Source: Tenacibaculum lutimaris (lineage in GTDB: Bacteria > Bacteroidota > Bacteroidia > Flavobacteriales > Flavobacteriaceae). Taken from it: DNA of 64,000 nt. Made by a program: the position numbers and the translations under genes. Below, in pieces: positions 33,632 through 42,904 of this stretch (positions are counted from its first letter, which is position 1; each line of letters starts with the position of its first letter). Location of the stretch: contig NZ_RAQM01000006.1 in the NCBI RefSeq assembly GCF_003610735.1, positions 270,274 to 334,273 on the forward strand, in the 5' to 3' direction. Under the pieces are notes generated by a model. That model did not search any database, was not told the origin of the DNA, and worked only from the letters and a program-made list of their open reading frames with translations.

Positions 33632-34819
33632 ATGTCAAACGCATTATCAAACAGAATTAACAGTTTACCTGTATCGCAAACTTTAGCCATGGCTGCTAAA
33701 GCAAGAGAATTAAAGGCTGAAGGTAGAGATATCATCAGTTTAAGTTTAGGAGAACCAGATTTTAATACTCCTGATTTTATTAAAGATGCTGCTATTGAAG
33801 CTATCAATCAAAACTACAATGCTTATACTCCAGTTGATGGATATGTAGAGTTAAAAGAAGCTATTTGTGAGAAGTTTAAGCGTGATAATAACTTAACATA
33901 TGCTCCAAACCAAGTAGTTGTTTCTACAGGAGCAAAACAATCTATTGCTAACGTAGCCCAGGTATTATTAAACCCTGGTGATGAAGTATTATTACCAGCT
34001 CCTTATTGGGTAAGTTATTCTGCAATTGCAACTTTGTGTGAAGCTAAGTTTACCGAAATTCCTTCTTCAATTGAAAATGATTTCAAAATCACTCCAGAAC
34101 AATTAGAAGCTGCTATTTCACCAAAAACAAAAATGATTTTCTTTAACTCGCCAAACAACCCAAGTGGAACAATTTATAGCGAGGAAGAATACAGAGCATT
34201 AGCTAAAGTATTAGAAAAGCATCCAGATATTTATATTTTATCTGACGAAATATATGAGCACATTAACTACGGAACAAAACCATTTAGTTTTGCTGCTATT
34301 GAAAGCATGTACGACCGTACCATAACTGTTAACGGATTGGCTAAAGCTTTTGCCATGACAGGGTGGAGAATTGGTTATATTGGAGCTCCTGAATGGATTG
34401 CTAAGGCTTGTACTAAAATGCAGGGTCAAATTACTTCAGGAACTAACTGTATTGCTCAACGTGCTGCAATTACAGCTGTAAAGGCATCACCAGAAAAAGT
34501 ACAATATATGGTAGATGAGTTTAAAAACCGTAGAGATTTAGTCTTACAGTTATTAGGTGAAATCGATGGATTTAAACTTAACGTACCTGAAGGTGCTTTT
34601 TATATTTTCCCAGATATTTCTGATTTCTTTGGAAAAACTATCCGCGGAAAAGAGATTAAAGATGCTAACGATTTTTCTATGTTATTGTTAGAAGAAGCAA
34701 ATGTAGCTACAGTTACTGGTGAAGCTTTTGGTGCACCAAACTGTGTTCGTTTATCATATGCTGCTTCTGAATTACAATTACGTGAGGCAATTAAGAGAAT
34801 TAAAGAAGTTTTAAGTTAA
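33632..34819 (+). CDS. Class I/II pyridoxal-phosphate aminotransferase, probably aspartate aminotransferase
   Basis: PLP enzyme of 395 residues. K238 in NGLAKAFAMTGWRIGY forms the internal aldimine. The LSLGEPDFNTP opening, NNPSGT near 175, and SDEIYE near 204-209 are typical of AspAT subgroup Ib. A terminator follows. The preferred amino acid is inferred; close relatives act on aspartate, but some use other amino acids. Confidence 0.94.
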   Translation: MSNALSNRINSLPVSQTLAMAAKARELKAEGRDIISLSLGEPDFNTPDFIKDAAIEAINQNYNAYTPVDGYVELKEAICEKFKRDNNLTYAPNQVVVSTGAKQSIANVAQVLLNPGDEVLLPAPYWVSYSAIATLCEAKFTEIPSSIENDFKITPEQLEAAISPKTKMIFFNSPNNPSGTIYSEEEYRALAKVLEKHPDIYILSDEIYEHINYGTKPFSFAAIESMYDRTITVNGLAKAFAMTGWRIGYIGAPEWIAKACTKMQGQITSGTNCIAQRAAITAVKASPEKVQYMVDEFKNRRDLVLQLLGEIDGFKLNVPEGAFYIFPDISDFFGKTIRGKEIKDANDFSMLLLEEANVATVTGEAFGAPNCVRLSYAASELQLREAIKRIKEVLS

Positions 34820-34841
34820 CTAACTTAAACAACTAAGTATA

Positions 34842-34875
34842 AAAAAATCCGTAAGACGTGTCTTACGGATTTTTT
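34842..34875. terminator. Bidirectional terminator between convergent genes
   Basis: 15-bp arms 34842-34856 and 34861-34875 (AAAAAATCCGTAAGA / TCTTACGGATTTTTT) around loop CGTG. A run of A on one side and T on the other serve both flanking genes. Confidence 0.9.
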
Positions 34876-34880
34876 ATGCT

Positions 34881-35360
34881 CTAAAATGGAACTTTTAATT
34901 TCCTTACTTTTTTCTTTTTAAGCTTCTTTAGATACAATGCTTTTTTGTTATAATCAATAAAGGCTTTTCCCAACTCTAAAATATCTGCACCTATAATTCC
35001 ATCTACCTCATCAGCATCATGCTGTTTTAAAGCCGTATTTACATGCATTAAATCAAACAATACTAAATCACAATCATTCGCTTTCCACTTCCCTATTTTA
35101 AGAGAATTGTTTCCTGACTTATGTGTTTCCATATCCGTCGCTCCTGCTCCAGCAGCTTTCACTTCACTTTCTTCAGAAACAAGTTTAAAACGCTCTATTA
35201 AATCTAACCCAACACACGAATTGGAAGCGCCTGTATCTAAAATAAACCTTCCTTTAACACCATTTATCTCCGCATCTAACTCTAAATGATTTGTGATCAT
35301 TTTTTTGAGTTTTATTTTAATGTATTTCTTTTTTAGTAATACTTTTTTCAAACTTGCCAT
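34881..35360 (-). CDS. Retropepsin-like aspartic protease family protein (159 aa)
   Basis: Clan AA aspartic-protease fold, single-domain form. The catalytic motif FILDTGASNSCVG holds the Asp-Thr-Gly triad near residue 50. The later ADILELGKAFIDYNKKALYL is the usual second strand block of this family. Such small proteins dimerise in known retropepsins. The start at 35360 (MASLKKVLLKK) is used; the longer frame would run through the tatD promoter and into tatD itself. The lysine-rich C-terminus (LKKLKKKKVRKLK) is unusual. No signal peptide is seen. Confidence 0.85.
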   Translation of the reverse strand: MASLKKVLLKKKYIKIKLKKMITNHLELDAEINGVKGRFILDTGASNSCVGLDLIERFKLVSEESEVKAAGAGATDMETHKSGNNSLKIGKWKANDCDLVLFDLMHVNTALKQHDADEVDGIIGADILELGKAFIDYNKKALYLKKLKKKKVRKLKVPF

Positions 35361-35366
35361 TTCTTG

Positions 35367-35374
35367 TACTTTTG
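35367..35374 (+). promoter_or_regulatory. -7 promoter box of tatD
   Basis: TACTTTTG on the plus strand, 22 bases upstream of the tatD ATG. Confidence 0.6.
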
Positions 35375-35396
35375 TCTCGTAAAGATACGGCAATAA

Positions 35397-36161
35397 ATGA
35401 TTACAGATACACACACCCACTTATATTCAAGTCAGTTTGACGAAGACAGAAACGAAATGATACAACGCGCTAAAAAAGCTGGTGTTTCTCGTTTTTTTAT
35501 TCCTGCAATTGATAGTTCGTATACAGAACGTATGTTCGACTTAGAAAAAAACTATCCAGAAGATGTGTTTTTAATGATGGGCTTACACCCTACTTCGGTA
35601 AAAGAGAACTACCAAGAAGAATTAGCGCATGTAAAAGAGTGGTTAGATAAGCGTGACTTTTATGCTATTGGTGAAATTGGTATCGATTTGTATTGGGACA
35701 AAACTTTTTTACCACAACAACAAGAAGCCTTCCGTACGCAAATTCAGTGGGCGAAAGAGAAAAAACTACCTATTGTAATTCATTGTCGTGATGCCTTTGA
35801 TGAAATTTTTGAAGTTTTAGAAACAGAAAAAGGAGACGATTTATACGGAATTTTCCACTGTTTTACAGGAACTTTAGAACAAGCTGAAAAAGCAATTTCC
35901 TACAACATGAAATTAGGAATTGGTGGTGTAGCGACATTTAAAAATGGAAAAATTGACAAGTTTTTAAATCAAATTGATATCAAACATATTGTCTTAGAAA
36001 CCGATTCTCCTTATCTAGCTCCTACTCCATATCGAGGTAAACGTAATGAAAGTAGCTACATAACTAATGTTGTGGATAAATTAGTTGATATTTATGGATT
36101 GACTTTCGATGAAATTTCGGAAATTACAACACAGAACTCTAAAGACATTTTTGGTGTCTGA
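35397..36161 (+). CDS. tatD: TatD-family metal-dependent deoxyribonuclease/hydrolase
   Basis: TIM-barrel metallohydrolase of 254 residues. Metal ligands are visible in DTHTHLYSSQFDEDR (start), GEIGIDLYWD (Glu), IVIHCRDAFDE, FHCFTGTLEQAE and ETDSPYLAPTPYRGKRNE. Members have 3'-5' nuclease activity and act in DNA quality control. The last eight bases overlap the next gene, which begins with GTG, so translation may be coupled. Confidence 0.95.
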   Translation: MITDTHTHLYSSQFDEDRNEMIQRAKKAGVSRFFIPAIDSSYTERMFDLEKNYPEDVFLMMGLHPTSVKENYQEELAHVKEWLDKRDFYAIGEIGIDLYWDKTFLPQQQEAFRTQIQWAKEKKLPIVIHCRDAFDEIFEVLETEKGDDLYGIFHCFTGTLEQAEKAISYNMKLGIGGVATFKNGKIDKFLNQIDIKHIVLETDSPYLAPTPYRGKRNESSYITNVVDKLVDIYGLTFDEISEITTQNSKDIFGV

Positions 36162-36648
36162 CCTACAAACTACATATTATAAAACTCCTATAGGAATTGC
36201 CAAAATTGATGGTGATGAAAATGGAATCCAATCGATTTCTGTATTAGACGATGATACTTCCACTAGCCTCATTACCTCAAATGAAACTCCAACTTGTTTA
36301 CAAGATTGCGTTACTCAACTAAATGAATATTTTACTGGTACCAGAAAAGAATTTGACCTAAAGTTAAACCCACAAGGAACAACTTTTCAACAATCTGTTT
36401 GGAATGAGTTATTATATATTCCTTTTGGCAGCACTAGAACCTATTTAGAACAAACCAAACAATTAGGAGATGTAAAAGCAATTCGTGCGGTAGCTTCTGC
36501 CAATGGTAAAAACCCAATTTGGATAGTTATTCCGTGTCACAGAGTTGTAGGTTCTGATGGCTCTCTAACTGGATATGCAGGAGGTATTTGGCGTAAAAAA
36601 TGGTTATTAGAACACGAAAGTGGAGCAAAACAGCAAACGTTGTTTTAA
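36154..36648 (+). CDS. ogt: Methylated-DNA-[protein]-cysteine S-methyltransferase
   Basis: Single-turnover repair protein that accepts the alkyl group from O6-alkylguanine. The acceptor cysteine is in IPCHRVVGSDGSLTGYAGG, and the helix-turn-helix block includes FGSTRTYLEQ. Length 164 with the GTG at 36154. That GTG begins VSDLQTTYYKTPIG, the usual N-terminus, while the upstream ATG would add fifteen residues read from tatD. It overlaps tatD by eight bases. Confidence 0.93.
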   Translation: MSDLQTTYYKTPIGIAKIDGDENGIQSISVLDDDTSTSLITSNETPTCLQDCVTQLNEYFTGTRKEFDLKLNPQGTTFQQSVWNELLYIPFGSTRTYLEQTKQLGDVKAIRAVASANGKNPIWIVIPCHRVVGSDGSLTGYAGGIWRKKWLLEHESGAKQQTLF

Positions 36649-36677
36649 TTACATATTGATAACCAAGAGATTAAACC

Positions 36678-37124
36678 TTAATTTAAATTGCGTTTTTCTA
36701 TAAAGAATTTCTTCAATAAAAAACCACATTCTTCTTCTAAAACCCCTGATACTACTTTCGTTTTCGGATGTAGTTTTGTTTTCAACACACTAAAGCCAAG
36801 TTTTGGTTCACTTGCTCCATACACTATCTTTCCTATCTGCGCCCAATAACTCGCTCCTGCACACATCTGGCAAGGTTCCAGCGTAACATACAAAGTACAG
36901 TCTTTTAAATATTTCCCTCCTAAAAAATCGGATGCTGCTGTAAACGCTTGCATTTCGGCATGTGCAGTAACATCATTTAACAACTCTGTTAAGTTATGTG
37001 CTCGTGCTATTATTTGATCTTTAAAAACAATAACTGCACCAACAGGAACCTCTCCTTTATCAAAAGCGGTTTCGGCTTCTTGTAAGGCTTTTTTCATAAA
37101 GTAGGCATCATCAAACGGATTCAT
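36678..37124 (-). CDS. tadA: tRNA-adenosine deaminase TadA
   Basis: Converts A34 to inosine in the tRNA anticodon; a zinc-dependent cytidine/deoxycytidylate deaminase fold. The catalytic motif HAEMQ (TAHAEMQAF) and the PCQMC zinc site are present. The 148-residue length with the ATG at 37124 is typical. The longer frame (to 37208) is rejected because a TACATTTG promoter box (37152-37159) lies inside it. Confidence 0.95.
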   Translation of the reverse strand: MNPFDDAYFMKKALQEAETAFDKGEVPVGAVIVFKDQIIARAHNLTELLNDVTAHAEMQAFTAASDFLGGKYLKDCTLYVTLEPCQMCAGASYWAQIGKIVYGASEPKLGFSVLKTKLHPKTKVVSGVLEEECGFLLKKFFIEKRNLN

Positions 37125-37151
37125 AAGTGTGAGTTTATGCAAGTGTTTAAA

Positions 37152-37159
37152 CAAATGTA
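37152..37159 (-). promoter_or_regulatory. -7 promoter box of tadA
   Basis: TACATTTG on the minus strand, 27 bases upstream of the ATG at 37124. It supports the shorter start. Confidence 0.5.
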
Positions 37160-37218
37160 GCCAAAATTTGTTTGTGTAAACTCTACCTAAAATACTTATT
37201 TTTACCAAAATTTACGAT

Positions 37219-37986
37219 TTGATTTCAATCAACACTTCTGAGAATAAAAAAGTCTATTTTGCTTCTGACCAACATTTAGGAGCTCCAACTTCTGAAGCTA
37301 GTTTTCCTCGTGAACAAAAGTTTGTTACATGGTTAAACGAAGTTAAAAAAGATGCTGAAGCAATTTTTATTCTAGGTGATTTATTCGATTTTTGGTTTGA
37401 GTATAAAACTGTTGTTCCAAAAGGTTTTGTTCGTGTTTTAGGTAAACTTGCTGAAATAAAAGATAGTGGTATTCAGATTTACTTTTTTGTTGGAAATCAT
37501 GATTTATGGATGCATGATTATTTTGAAAAGGAATTAAACATTCCTGTATACCATACTCCTCAAGAATTTAAAATTAACGATAAACTATTTTTAATTGGTC
37601 ATGGTGATGGATTAGGTCCTGGAGATAAAGGATACAAGCGTATGAAAAAAGTGTTTACATTCCCGTTATTTCAATGGATGTTTCGTTGGCTACATCCAGA
37701 TTTAGGTGTTCGATTAGGACAATACATGTCGGTTAAAAACAAATTAATTTCTGGTGATGAGGATGCTAAATTTTTAGGCGAAGACAATGAATGGCTAGTA
37801 CAATATTGTAAACGTAAATTAGAAACCAAACACTACGATTATTTTGTTTTTGGACACAGACATCTTCCTTTAGAAATTCAACTTAAAGAGAACAGTGTTT
37901 ACCTTAATACGGGTGATTGGATTCAGTATTATACCTATGCGGTTTTTGAAAACGATAAATTATTCTTAAAAGAATATAAACAATAA
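37219..37986 (+). CDS. lpxH: UDP-2,3-diacylglucosamine diphosphatase (LpxH-like)
   Basis: Calcineurin-like metallophosphatase of lipid A synthesis. Metal motifs are DQHLG, GDLFDFWF, GNHDLWMH, GHGDGLGPGDKGYKR and GHRHLP. Length 255 is typical. The only usual start codon in the open frame is the TTG at 37219, twelve codons after an in-frame stop. The first residues after it (ISINTSENKKVYFASDQHLG) reach the first metal motif as in relatives. A terminator follows. Confidence 0.93.
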   Translation: MISINTSENKKVYFASDQHLGAPTSEASFPREQKFVTWLNEVKKDAEAIFILGDLFDFWFEYKTVVPKGFVRVLGKLAEIKDSGIQIYFFVGNHDLWMHDYFEKELNIPVYHTPQEFKINDKLFLIGHGDGLGPGDKGYKRMKKVFTFPLFQWMFRWLHPDLGVRLGQYMSVKNKLISGDEDAKFLGEDNEWLVQYCKRKLETKHYDYFVFGHRHLPLEIQLKENSVYLNTGDWIQYYTYAVFENDKLFLKEYKQ

Positions 37987-38015
37987 AAAGAGCACCTCAA
38001 AAAGGTGCTCTTTTT
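37985..38015. terminator. Bidirectional terminator after lpxH
   Basis: 13-bp arms 37985-37997 and 38003-38015 (AAAAAGAGCACCT / AGGTGCTCTTTTT) around loop CAAAA. It stops lpxH and the convergent TonB-dependent receptor gene. Confidence 0.9.
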
Positions 38016-38031
38016 TATCTAACAATTAAGC

Positions 38032-40749
38032 TTAAAACTTAAAGGTTAATCCTGCTTTAAAAGTCATTCCATTAAATCCAAATTGATTCACCTCCCATGG
38101 ATACTTAAAACGACCTCCTAAGTCAGTTACAAAATCTCCTTTAGTATCAATTGCATCTGGGTAAATATCAAATAAATTGTTCACCTGAGCATTAAAAGAA
38201 ATCATGTCTGAAAACTCATACCCAAAAGACACATCCGTAATTATTTTTCCACTAAACGTCTGATCTTTTCCTGGGTCTGTAGCATGTTGCCAAGCTACCT
38301 CTCCAAAATAAGTATTATTAAGATAAGCTGTAAACTTTTTGTACTTATAATCCGCTCCAAATAGAAGTTTAGTATTAGGCCTAGCACTAATAATTCTTGA
38401 CTGCTCTTTTCTATTAAAAATAGCATTTTTATAATTCGCTAACTTAGTTGGAGTTTTTACTTCTCCTTCTAGTTTAGTTTTATTTATATTTAATGCTAAG
38501 TTTAACCCTAATTTACCTGTCGCAAAATCGATGTTTTTATAACGCATTGTATAATCAAAACCTTCTGTTTTAGTATCAGCAGCATTGATAAAAAACTTAA
38601 TACTTGTTACTGAGTTATCATCTAAAATCTGTTGAACATCTGCATTTGGATTACCGTCATCATCAGTTCCTCCTATTTCTCCAGAAAACACAACTCTATC
38701 ATCTACTTTAACATTGTAATAATCTAACGAAATTGTAAAATCATTTGAAGCCTTAACTGTAATACCAGCCGAAATATTTTCAGAAGTTTCAGCAAATAAT
38801 GGATCAACTCCTAAATCTCGAATTACTGGACTTACATTATTAAATGTTCCTTGGTTTGAAATAGTACCTCCTGAAACTAATGTTTGTACATTACTCAGAT
38901 ATACTTGATGTAACGAGGGTGCTCTAAACCCTGTACTATATGAAGCTCGTAACACTCCTGCTTCTCCTAATTTGTATCTAGAATTTACTTTCCATGAAAA
39001 ATTATCTCCAAAATCTGAATAATTCTCATAACGAACTGCTCCCCCTATTAAAAAATCTTCTGAGACATCCCAATCTAATGTCCCATAACCACCTATATTA
39101 GTTCTTGTTTCATTTAAAGCATTACCTGGTTGTAAACCTGGAAATGATTGTGCTCCCCCGTCAATATACGAAGCCTCTTCTCCAGCAGTTACCTCAAAAC
39201 GTTCTTGTCTTGCTTCAACTCCAAACCCTATACTTACATCTCCAAAAGAACGACTCATATCAAAGTTCCCAACAATATTACTGAAGGCATACGCTCCAGC
39301 ATCAAAAGAAGTAGGGCTATTAGCTCCTAAACTTACATTAATAGTATTACCTATAGTATAATCAACAGAGTTACGTCCGTAACTACCACTTAAATCAGCA
39401 TTAAATCCTCCTAACTTAAAATTGCTACCTGCTGTAAATAAAATATCTTGAATATCTGTTTCAAAAGTTGGTTGAAATCCTTGGTATTCACCTCCATTGT
39501 ATAATGGATTATCACTCCCGTCAAATGAAATTCCTGGCCAATAAGGAGCTCTATACAATGCAAAACTTTTACCTTGTCGTATGTTAAACCCTCCAAAAGC
39601 ATATAACTTTACATTTTCATTTAAAGGGTATTCTGCATTCACAAATAAATCTCCCTTTTTCATTTCAGGCTGTCCTATTGTCATTCCTAAATCAGGATTA
39701 TTTTGAATCCAAGGATGAGTTCCATTTGATAATGTTTCTGCAAAAGCTAATCCTGCATCTAATTCAGCCTGTGTTATGTTTCCGTCATCAAACTCATCTT
39801 GAAAAATTCCTTCCCATGTCTTGCCAAATAAAATATCTGTACCTGGTTTTCCTGCTCTATTGGTTTTCTCTTGGTAACTCAGTCCTAAAGTAGCATTAAC
39901 AAAACCTCCTTCTCCGAAAGTAAATGTATGATTTACATCTCCGTCAATATTAAATCCGTCTCCTTCTTTGGTTACCCCTGAGTTTACATTTACCTGAGTG
40001 AAATCAATATTCTTCTTCAATATTATATTAACAACACCAGCTACTGCATCAGAACCATACTGAGCAGATGCACCATCACGTAAAATTTCTACCCTTTCAA
40101 TAGCAGCAGTAGGGATACTTTTCATATCTACTCCAACTTCTCCTTTACCTGGTGTATCATTTACATATACTAAAGCACTTTGGTTCTTACGCTTTCCGTT
40201 CACCAAAACTAAAGTTCTACTTGGCCCTAATCCGCGTAAATCAGCAGGATCAAAATGCGCTGTTGCATCGGAAATCGTCTGGTTACTTGAGTTGTAAGAA
40301 GGAACTGTATAAGTTAGCATTTGGTCTATATTTGTTTGACCTGTAGCTTGTAACTCTCGCACACTTACATTATCAATAGGTACTGCAGAATCTAAGATTG
40401 TTCTTGGCTTAGCACGGTTACCTGTTAACACAACTTCGTCTAAAACATTATCTTCTTTTAAAACTACAGTAACAAAAGAAACATTGTATAATGTTTTTTC
40501 TAACGTAGTAAAACCTACCGAAGAAAACACTAACGTAGCAGGCATCTGTTTAACATTGAGCACAAATTCACCTTGTTCATTAGTACTTACCCCATTAACT
40601 GTCTCCTTTTCCAAAACATTAACTAAAGCAAGTGGTGTTCCACTTTCATCAGTCACTTTACCTTTAATTGTCTGACCAATCATTGATGTAAATGACATCA
40701 ATAAAATAAAGACAAAAATTTTGTTTTTTGCTTTCATAAGTGTATTCAT
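38032..40749 (-). CDS. TonB-dependent outer-membrane receptor (905 aa)
   Basis: Start at 40749 (MNTLMKAKNKIFVFILLMSF); the frame runs further but the signal peptide ends SMIGQ and begins here, or at the ATG at 40737. A carboxypeptidase-regulatory-like domain (TIKGKVTDESGTPLALVNV) is followed by the plug (VEILRDGASAQYGSDAVAGVVN) and the beta-barrel. It ends in GLTFKF with the terminal aromatic that helps barrel assembly. The plug is of the catecholate or cobalamin type; the substrate is unknown. No SusD gene accompanies it. It is divergent from moxR across about 210 bases. Confidence 0.94.
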   Translation of the reverse strand: MNTLMKAKNKIFVFILLMSFTSMIGQTIKGKVTDESGTPLALVNVLEKETVNGVSTNEQGEFVLNVKQMPATLVFSSVGFTTLEKTLYNVSFVTVVLKEDNVLDEVVLTGNRAKPRTILDSAVPIDNVSVRELQATGQTNIDQMLTYTVPSYNSSNQTISDATAHFDPADLRGLGPSRTLVLVNGKRKNQSALVYVNDTPGKGEVGVDMKSIPTAAIERVEILRDGASAQYGSDAVAGVVNIILKKNIDFTQVNVNSGVTKEGDGFNIDGDVNHTFTFGEGGFVNATLGLSYQEKTNRAGKPGTDILFGKTWEGIFQDEFDDGNITQAELDAGLAFAETLSNGTHPWIQNNPDLGMTIGQPEMKKGDLFVNAEYPLNENVKLYAFGGFNIRQGKSFALYRAPYWPGISFDGSDNPLYNGGEYQGFQPTFETDIQDILFTAGSNFKLGGFNADLSGSYGRNSVDYTIGNTINVSLGANSPTSFDAGAYAFSNIVGNFDMSRSFGDVSIGFGVEARQERFEVTAGEEASYIDGGAQSFPGLQPGNALNETRTNIGGYGTLDWDVSEDFLIGGAVRYENYSDFGDNFSWKVNSRYKLGEAGVLRASYSTGFRAPSLHQVYLSNVQTLVSGGTISNQGTFNNVSPVIRDLGVDPLFAETSENISAGITVKASNDFTISLDYYNVKVDDRVVFSGEIGGTDDDGNPNADVQQILDDNSVTSIKFFINAADTKTEGFDYTMRYKNIDFATGKLGLNLALNINKTKLEGEVKTPTKLANYKNAIFNRKEQSRIISARPNTKLLFGADYKYKKFTAYLNNTYFGEVAWQHATDPGKDQTFSGKIITDVSFGYEFSDMISFNAQVNNLFDIYPDAIDTKGDFVTDLGGRFKYPWEVNQFGFNGMTFKAGLTFKF

Positions 40750-40923
40750 TAGATTTAGTTTATATACAATGTTAAAAGTGTTAATTTTATACCAGAATAA
40801 CAAATTTTTTATTATAAAAATGACATATACACAATTAAAAACACTATTATTTAACAGAAAATCATTCAATCATGGCTTTTTACCTTTAACCATACTTTAA
40901 CAACTCTTATTTTCTTATTATTG

Positions 40924-40931
40924 TAGCTTTG
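40924..40931 (+). promoter_or_regulatory. -7 promoter box of the moxR-bat operon
   Basis: TAGCTTTG on the plus strand, 31 bases upstream of the moxR ATG. Confidence 0.55.
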
Positions 40932-40962
40932 TTTCATAAAATTCTAATTTATTTCAAATACT

Positions 40963-41952
40963 ATGGATATAGACGTAAGAGCCATCAATGAAAAAATAGA
41001 AAGAGAGAGTGCCTTTGTAGATTTATTAACTACAGAAATGAATAAAGTAATTGTTGGTCAAAAGCACATGATTGAACGATTGCTTATAGGGCTTTTAGGA
41101 AACGGACATATCTTGCTAGAAGGTGTTCCTGGACTAGCTAAAACATTAGCTATTAATACACTTTCTAAAGCTGTTGATGGAAGTTTTAGCCGTATACAGT
41201 TTACTCCAGACCTGCTTCCTGCCGATGTAGTAGGTACGATGATATACAACGTAAAAGAAAATGACTTCTCAATTAAAAAAGGACCAATTTTTGCCAACTT
41301 TGTATTAGCTGACGAGATTAACCGTGCACCAGCAAAAGTGCAATCTGCGTTATTAGAAGCTATGCAAGAACGTCAAATTACAATTGGTGACGAAACATTT
41401 AAGCTAGATGAACCCTTCTTAGTAATGGCAACTCAAAACCCAGTTGAACAAGAAGGTACATACCCTCTTCCTGAGGCGCAAGTTGACCGTTTCATGTTAA
41501 AAACTGTAATTGACTATCCAAGATTACAGGATGAACAACTTATCATGCGTCAAAACTTAAATGGAAGTTTTCAAAAAATAAACCCTGTAATTTCTATAGA
41601 ACAAATTATCAAAGCTCGTCAGGTAGTAAATGAGGTGTATATGGATGAAAAAATCGAAAAATATATTTTAGATATCATTTTCGCAACTCGTTACCCTGAA
41701 AAATATAACCTAGAAAAATTACAACCATTAATTAGTTTTGGATCTTCTCCTCGTGGTAGTATCGCTTTAGCAAAAGCAGCAAAATGTTATGCGTTTATTA
41801 AACGAAGAGGATATGTAATTCCTGAAGATGTTAGAGCTGTGGTAAATGATGTATTACGCCACAGAATTGGAATTACTTACGAAGCAGAAGCAGAAAACAT
41901 TACTTCAATAGATATTATTAATTCTATTATTAACGAAGTACAAGTACCTTAA
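40963..41952 (+). CDS. MoxR-family AAA+ ATPase
   Basis: Chaperone-like ATPase of 329 residues. Walker A is GVPGLAKT (54-61), Walker B is VLADEINRAPAK, and sensor 1 is MATQNPVEQEGTYPLPEAQ. MoxR ATPases act together with VWA-domain proteins, and the DUF58 gene follows after 76 bases. It heads the cluster that runs to batE. Confidence 0.95.
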   Translation: MDIDVRAINEKIERESAFVDLLTTEMNKVIVGQKHMIERLLIGLLGNGHILLEGVPGLAKTLAINTLSKAVDGSFSRIQFTPDLLPADVVGTMIYNVKENDFSIKKGPIFANFVLADEINRAPAKVQSALLEAMQERQITIGDETFKLDEPFLVMATQNPVEQEGTYPLPEAQVDRFMLKTVIDYPRLQDEQLIMRQNLNGSFQKINPVISIEQIIKARQVVNEVYMDEKIEKYILDIIFATRYPEKYNLEKLQPLISFGSSPRGSIALAKAAKCYAFIKRRGYVIPEDVRAVVNDVLRHRIGITYEAEAENITSIDIINSIINEVQVP

Positions 41953-41953
41953 T

Positions 41954-41976
41954 CAATTATCAATGAACAATTATCA
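41954..41976. repeat. Short direct repeat in the moxR-DUF58 spacer
   Basis: CAATTATCA at 41954-41962 and again at 41968-41976. Further TTATTGATAA-like words follow up to 42016. It is similar in character to the repeat in the nqrD-nqrE spacer. Confidence 0.5.
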
Positions 41977-42028
41977 GCCGAATATATTTTTACTGATTAT
42001 TGATAACTGTTAACTGAGAATTGAAAAC

Positions 42029-42895
42029 ATGGATACAAAAGAATTACTAAAAAAAGTTCGAAAAATAGAAATTAAGACACGTAGGTTGTCTAATCATATT
42101 TTTGGAGGAGAGTACCACTCAACCTTTAAAGGGCGTGGTATGACTTTTTCTGAAGTACGCCAATATCAATACGGAGACGATATTAGAGCTATTGATTGGA
42201 ATGTTACCGCTCGCTACAACGAACCTTATGTAAAAGTTTTTGAGGAAGAACGCGAACTTACTATGATGTTAGTAGTTGATGTTTCTGGTTCTGAGTTTTT
42301 TGGTACTTCCGAACAATTTAAAAAGGATACTATTACTGAAATTGCCGCAACGTTAGCTTTTTCAGCCATTCAAAATAACGATAAAGTTGGTTTAATCCTG
42401 TTTTCCGATCAAGTTGAATTATACATTCCTCCTAAAAAAGGAAAAAGTCATGTGTTAAGAATTATCCGTGAGCTTATCGAATTTCAGCCTAAAAGCAGAC
42501 AAACCAATATTAGTGAAGCTCTTAAATTTTTATCTAATATTATGAAAAAGAAAGCGATTGTTTTTATGCTTTCTGATTTTATGGATGATGGCTACGAACG
42601 AACCTTAAAAATTGTTGGTAATAAACATGATGTAACAGGTATTCGTGTGTACGACAAACATGATGAGGAAATTCCGAATTTAGGTATGGTTCAAATGTTA
42701 GATGCTGAAACAGGAAAAACTCAATTGGTTAATACGAGTTCAAAATCAGTTAGAACTCACTATAAAGCTAATGCTTTACGTTTAACTGATTATTTTGAAA
42801 CTACATTTACAAAAAGTGGTGCAGGAACTATTAATACTAGAGTTGATGAAAGCTACGTACGTAAATTATTAGGTTATTTTAAACGAAAAGGATAA
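42029..42895 (+). CDS. DUF58 (VWA-like) protein
   Basis: Partner of MoxR in this cluster type. The N-terminal part has the DUF58 marker FSEVRQYQYGDDIRAIDWN. The adjacent VVDVSGSEF contains a DxSxS metal-ion-dependent adhesion site (84-88), the von Willebrand A hallmark. There is no membrane segment. Length 288, normal. The next gene starts nine bases after its stop. Confidence 0.93.
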   Translation: MDTKELLKKVRKIEIKTRRLSNHIFGGEYHSTFKGRGMTFSEVRQYQYGDDIRAIDWNVTARYNEPYVKVFEEERELTMMLVVDVSGSEFFGTSEQFKKDTITEIAATLAFSAIQNNDKVGLILFSDQVELYIPPKKGKSHVLRIIRELIEFQPKSRQTNISEALKFLSNIMKKKAIVFMLSDFMDDGYERTLKIVGNKHDVTGIRVYDKHDEEIPNLGMVQMLDAETGKTQLVNTSSKSVRTHYKANALRLTDYFETTFTKSGAGTINTRVDESYVRKLLGYFKRKG

Positions 42896-42904
42896 GAACA
42901 AACA

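Noticed and set aside
37125..37208. Longer N-terminus for tadA starting upstream
   Set aside because: A TACATTTG promoter box lies within the extension, and the extra residues are not seen in the TadA family.
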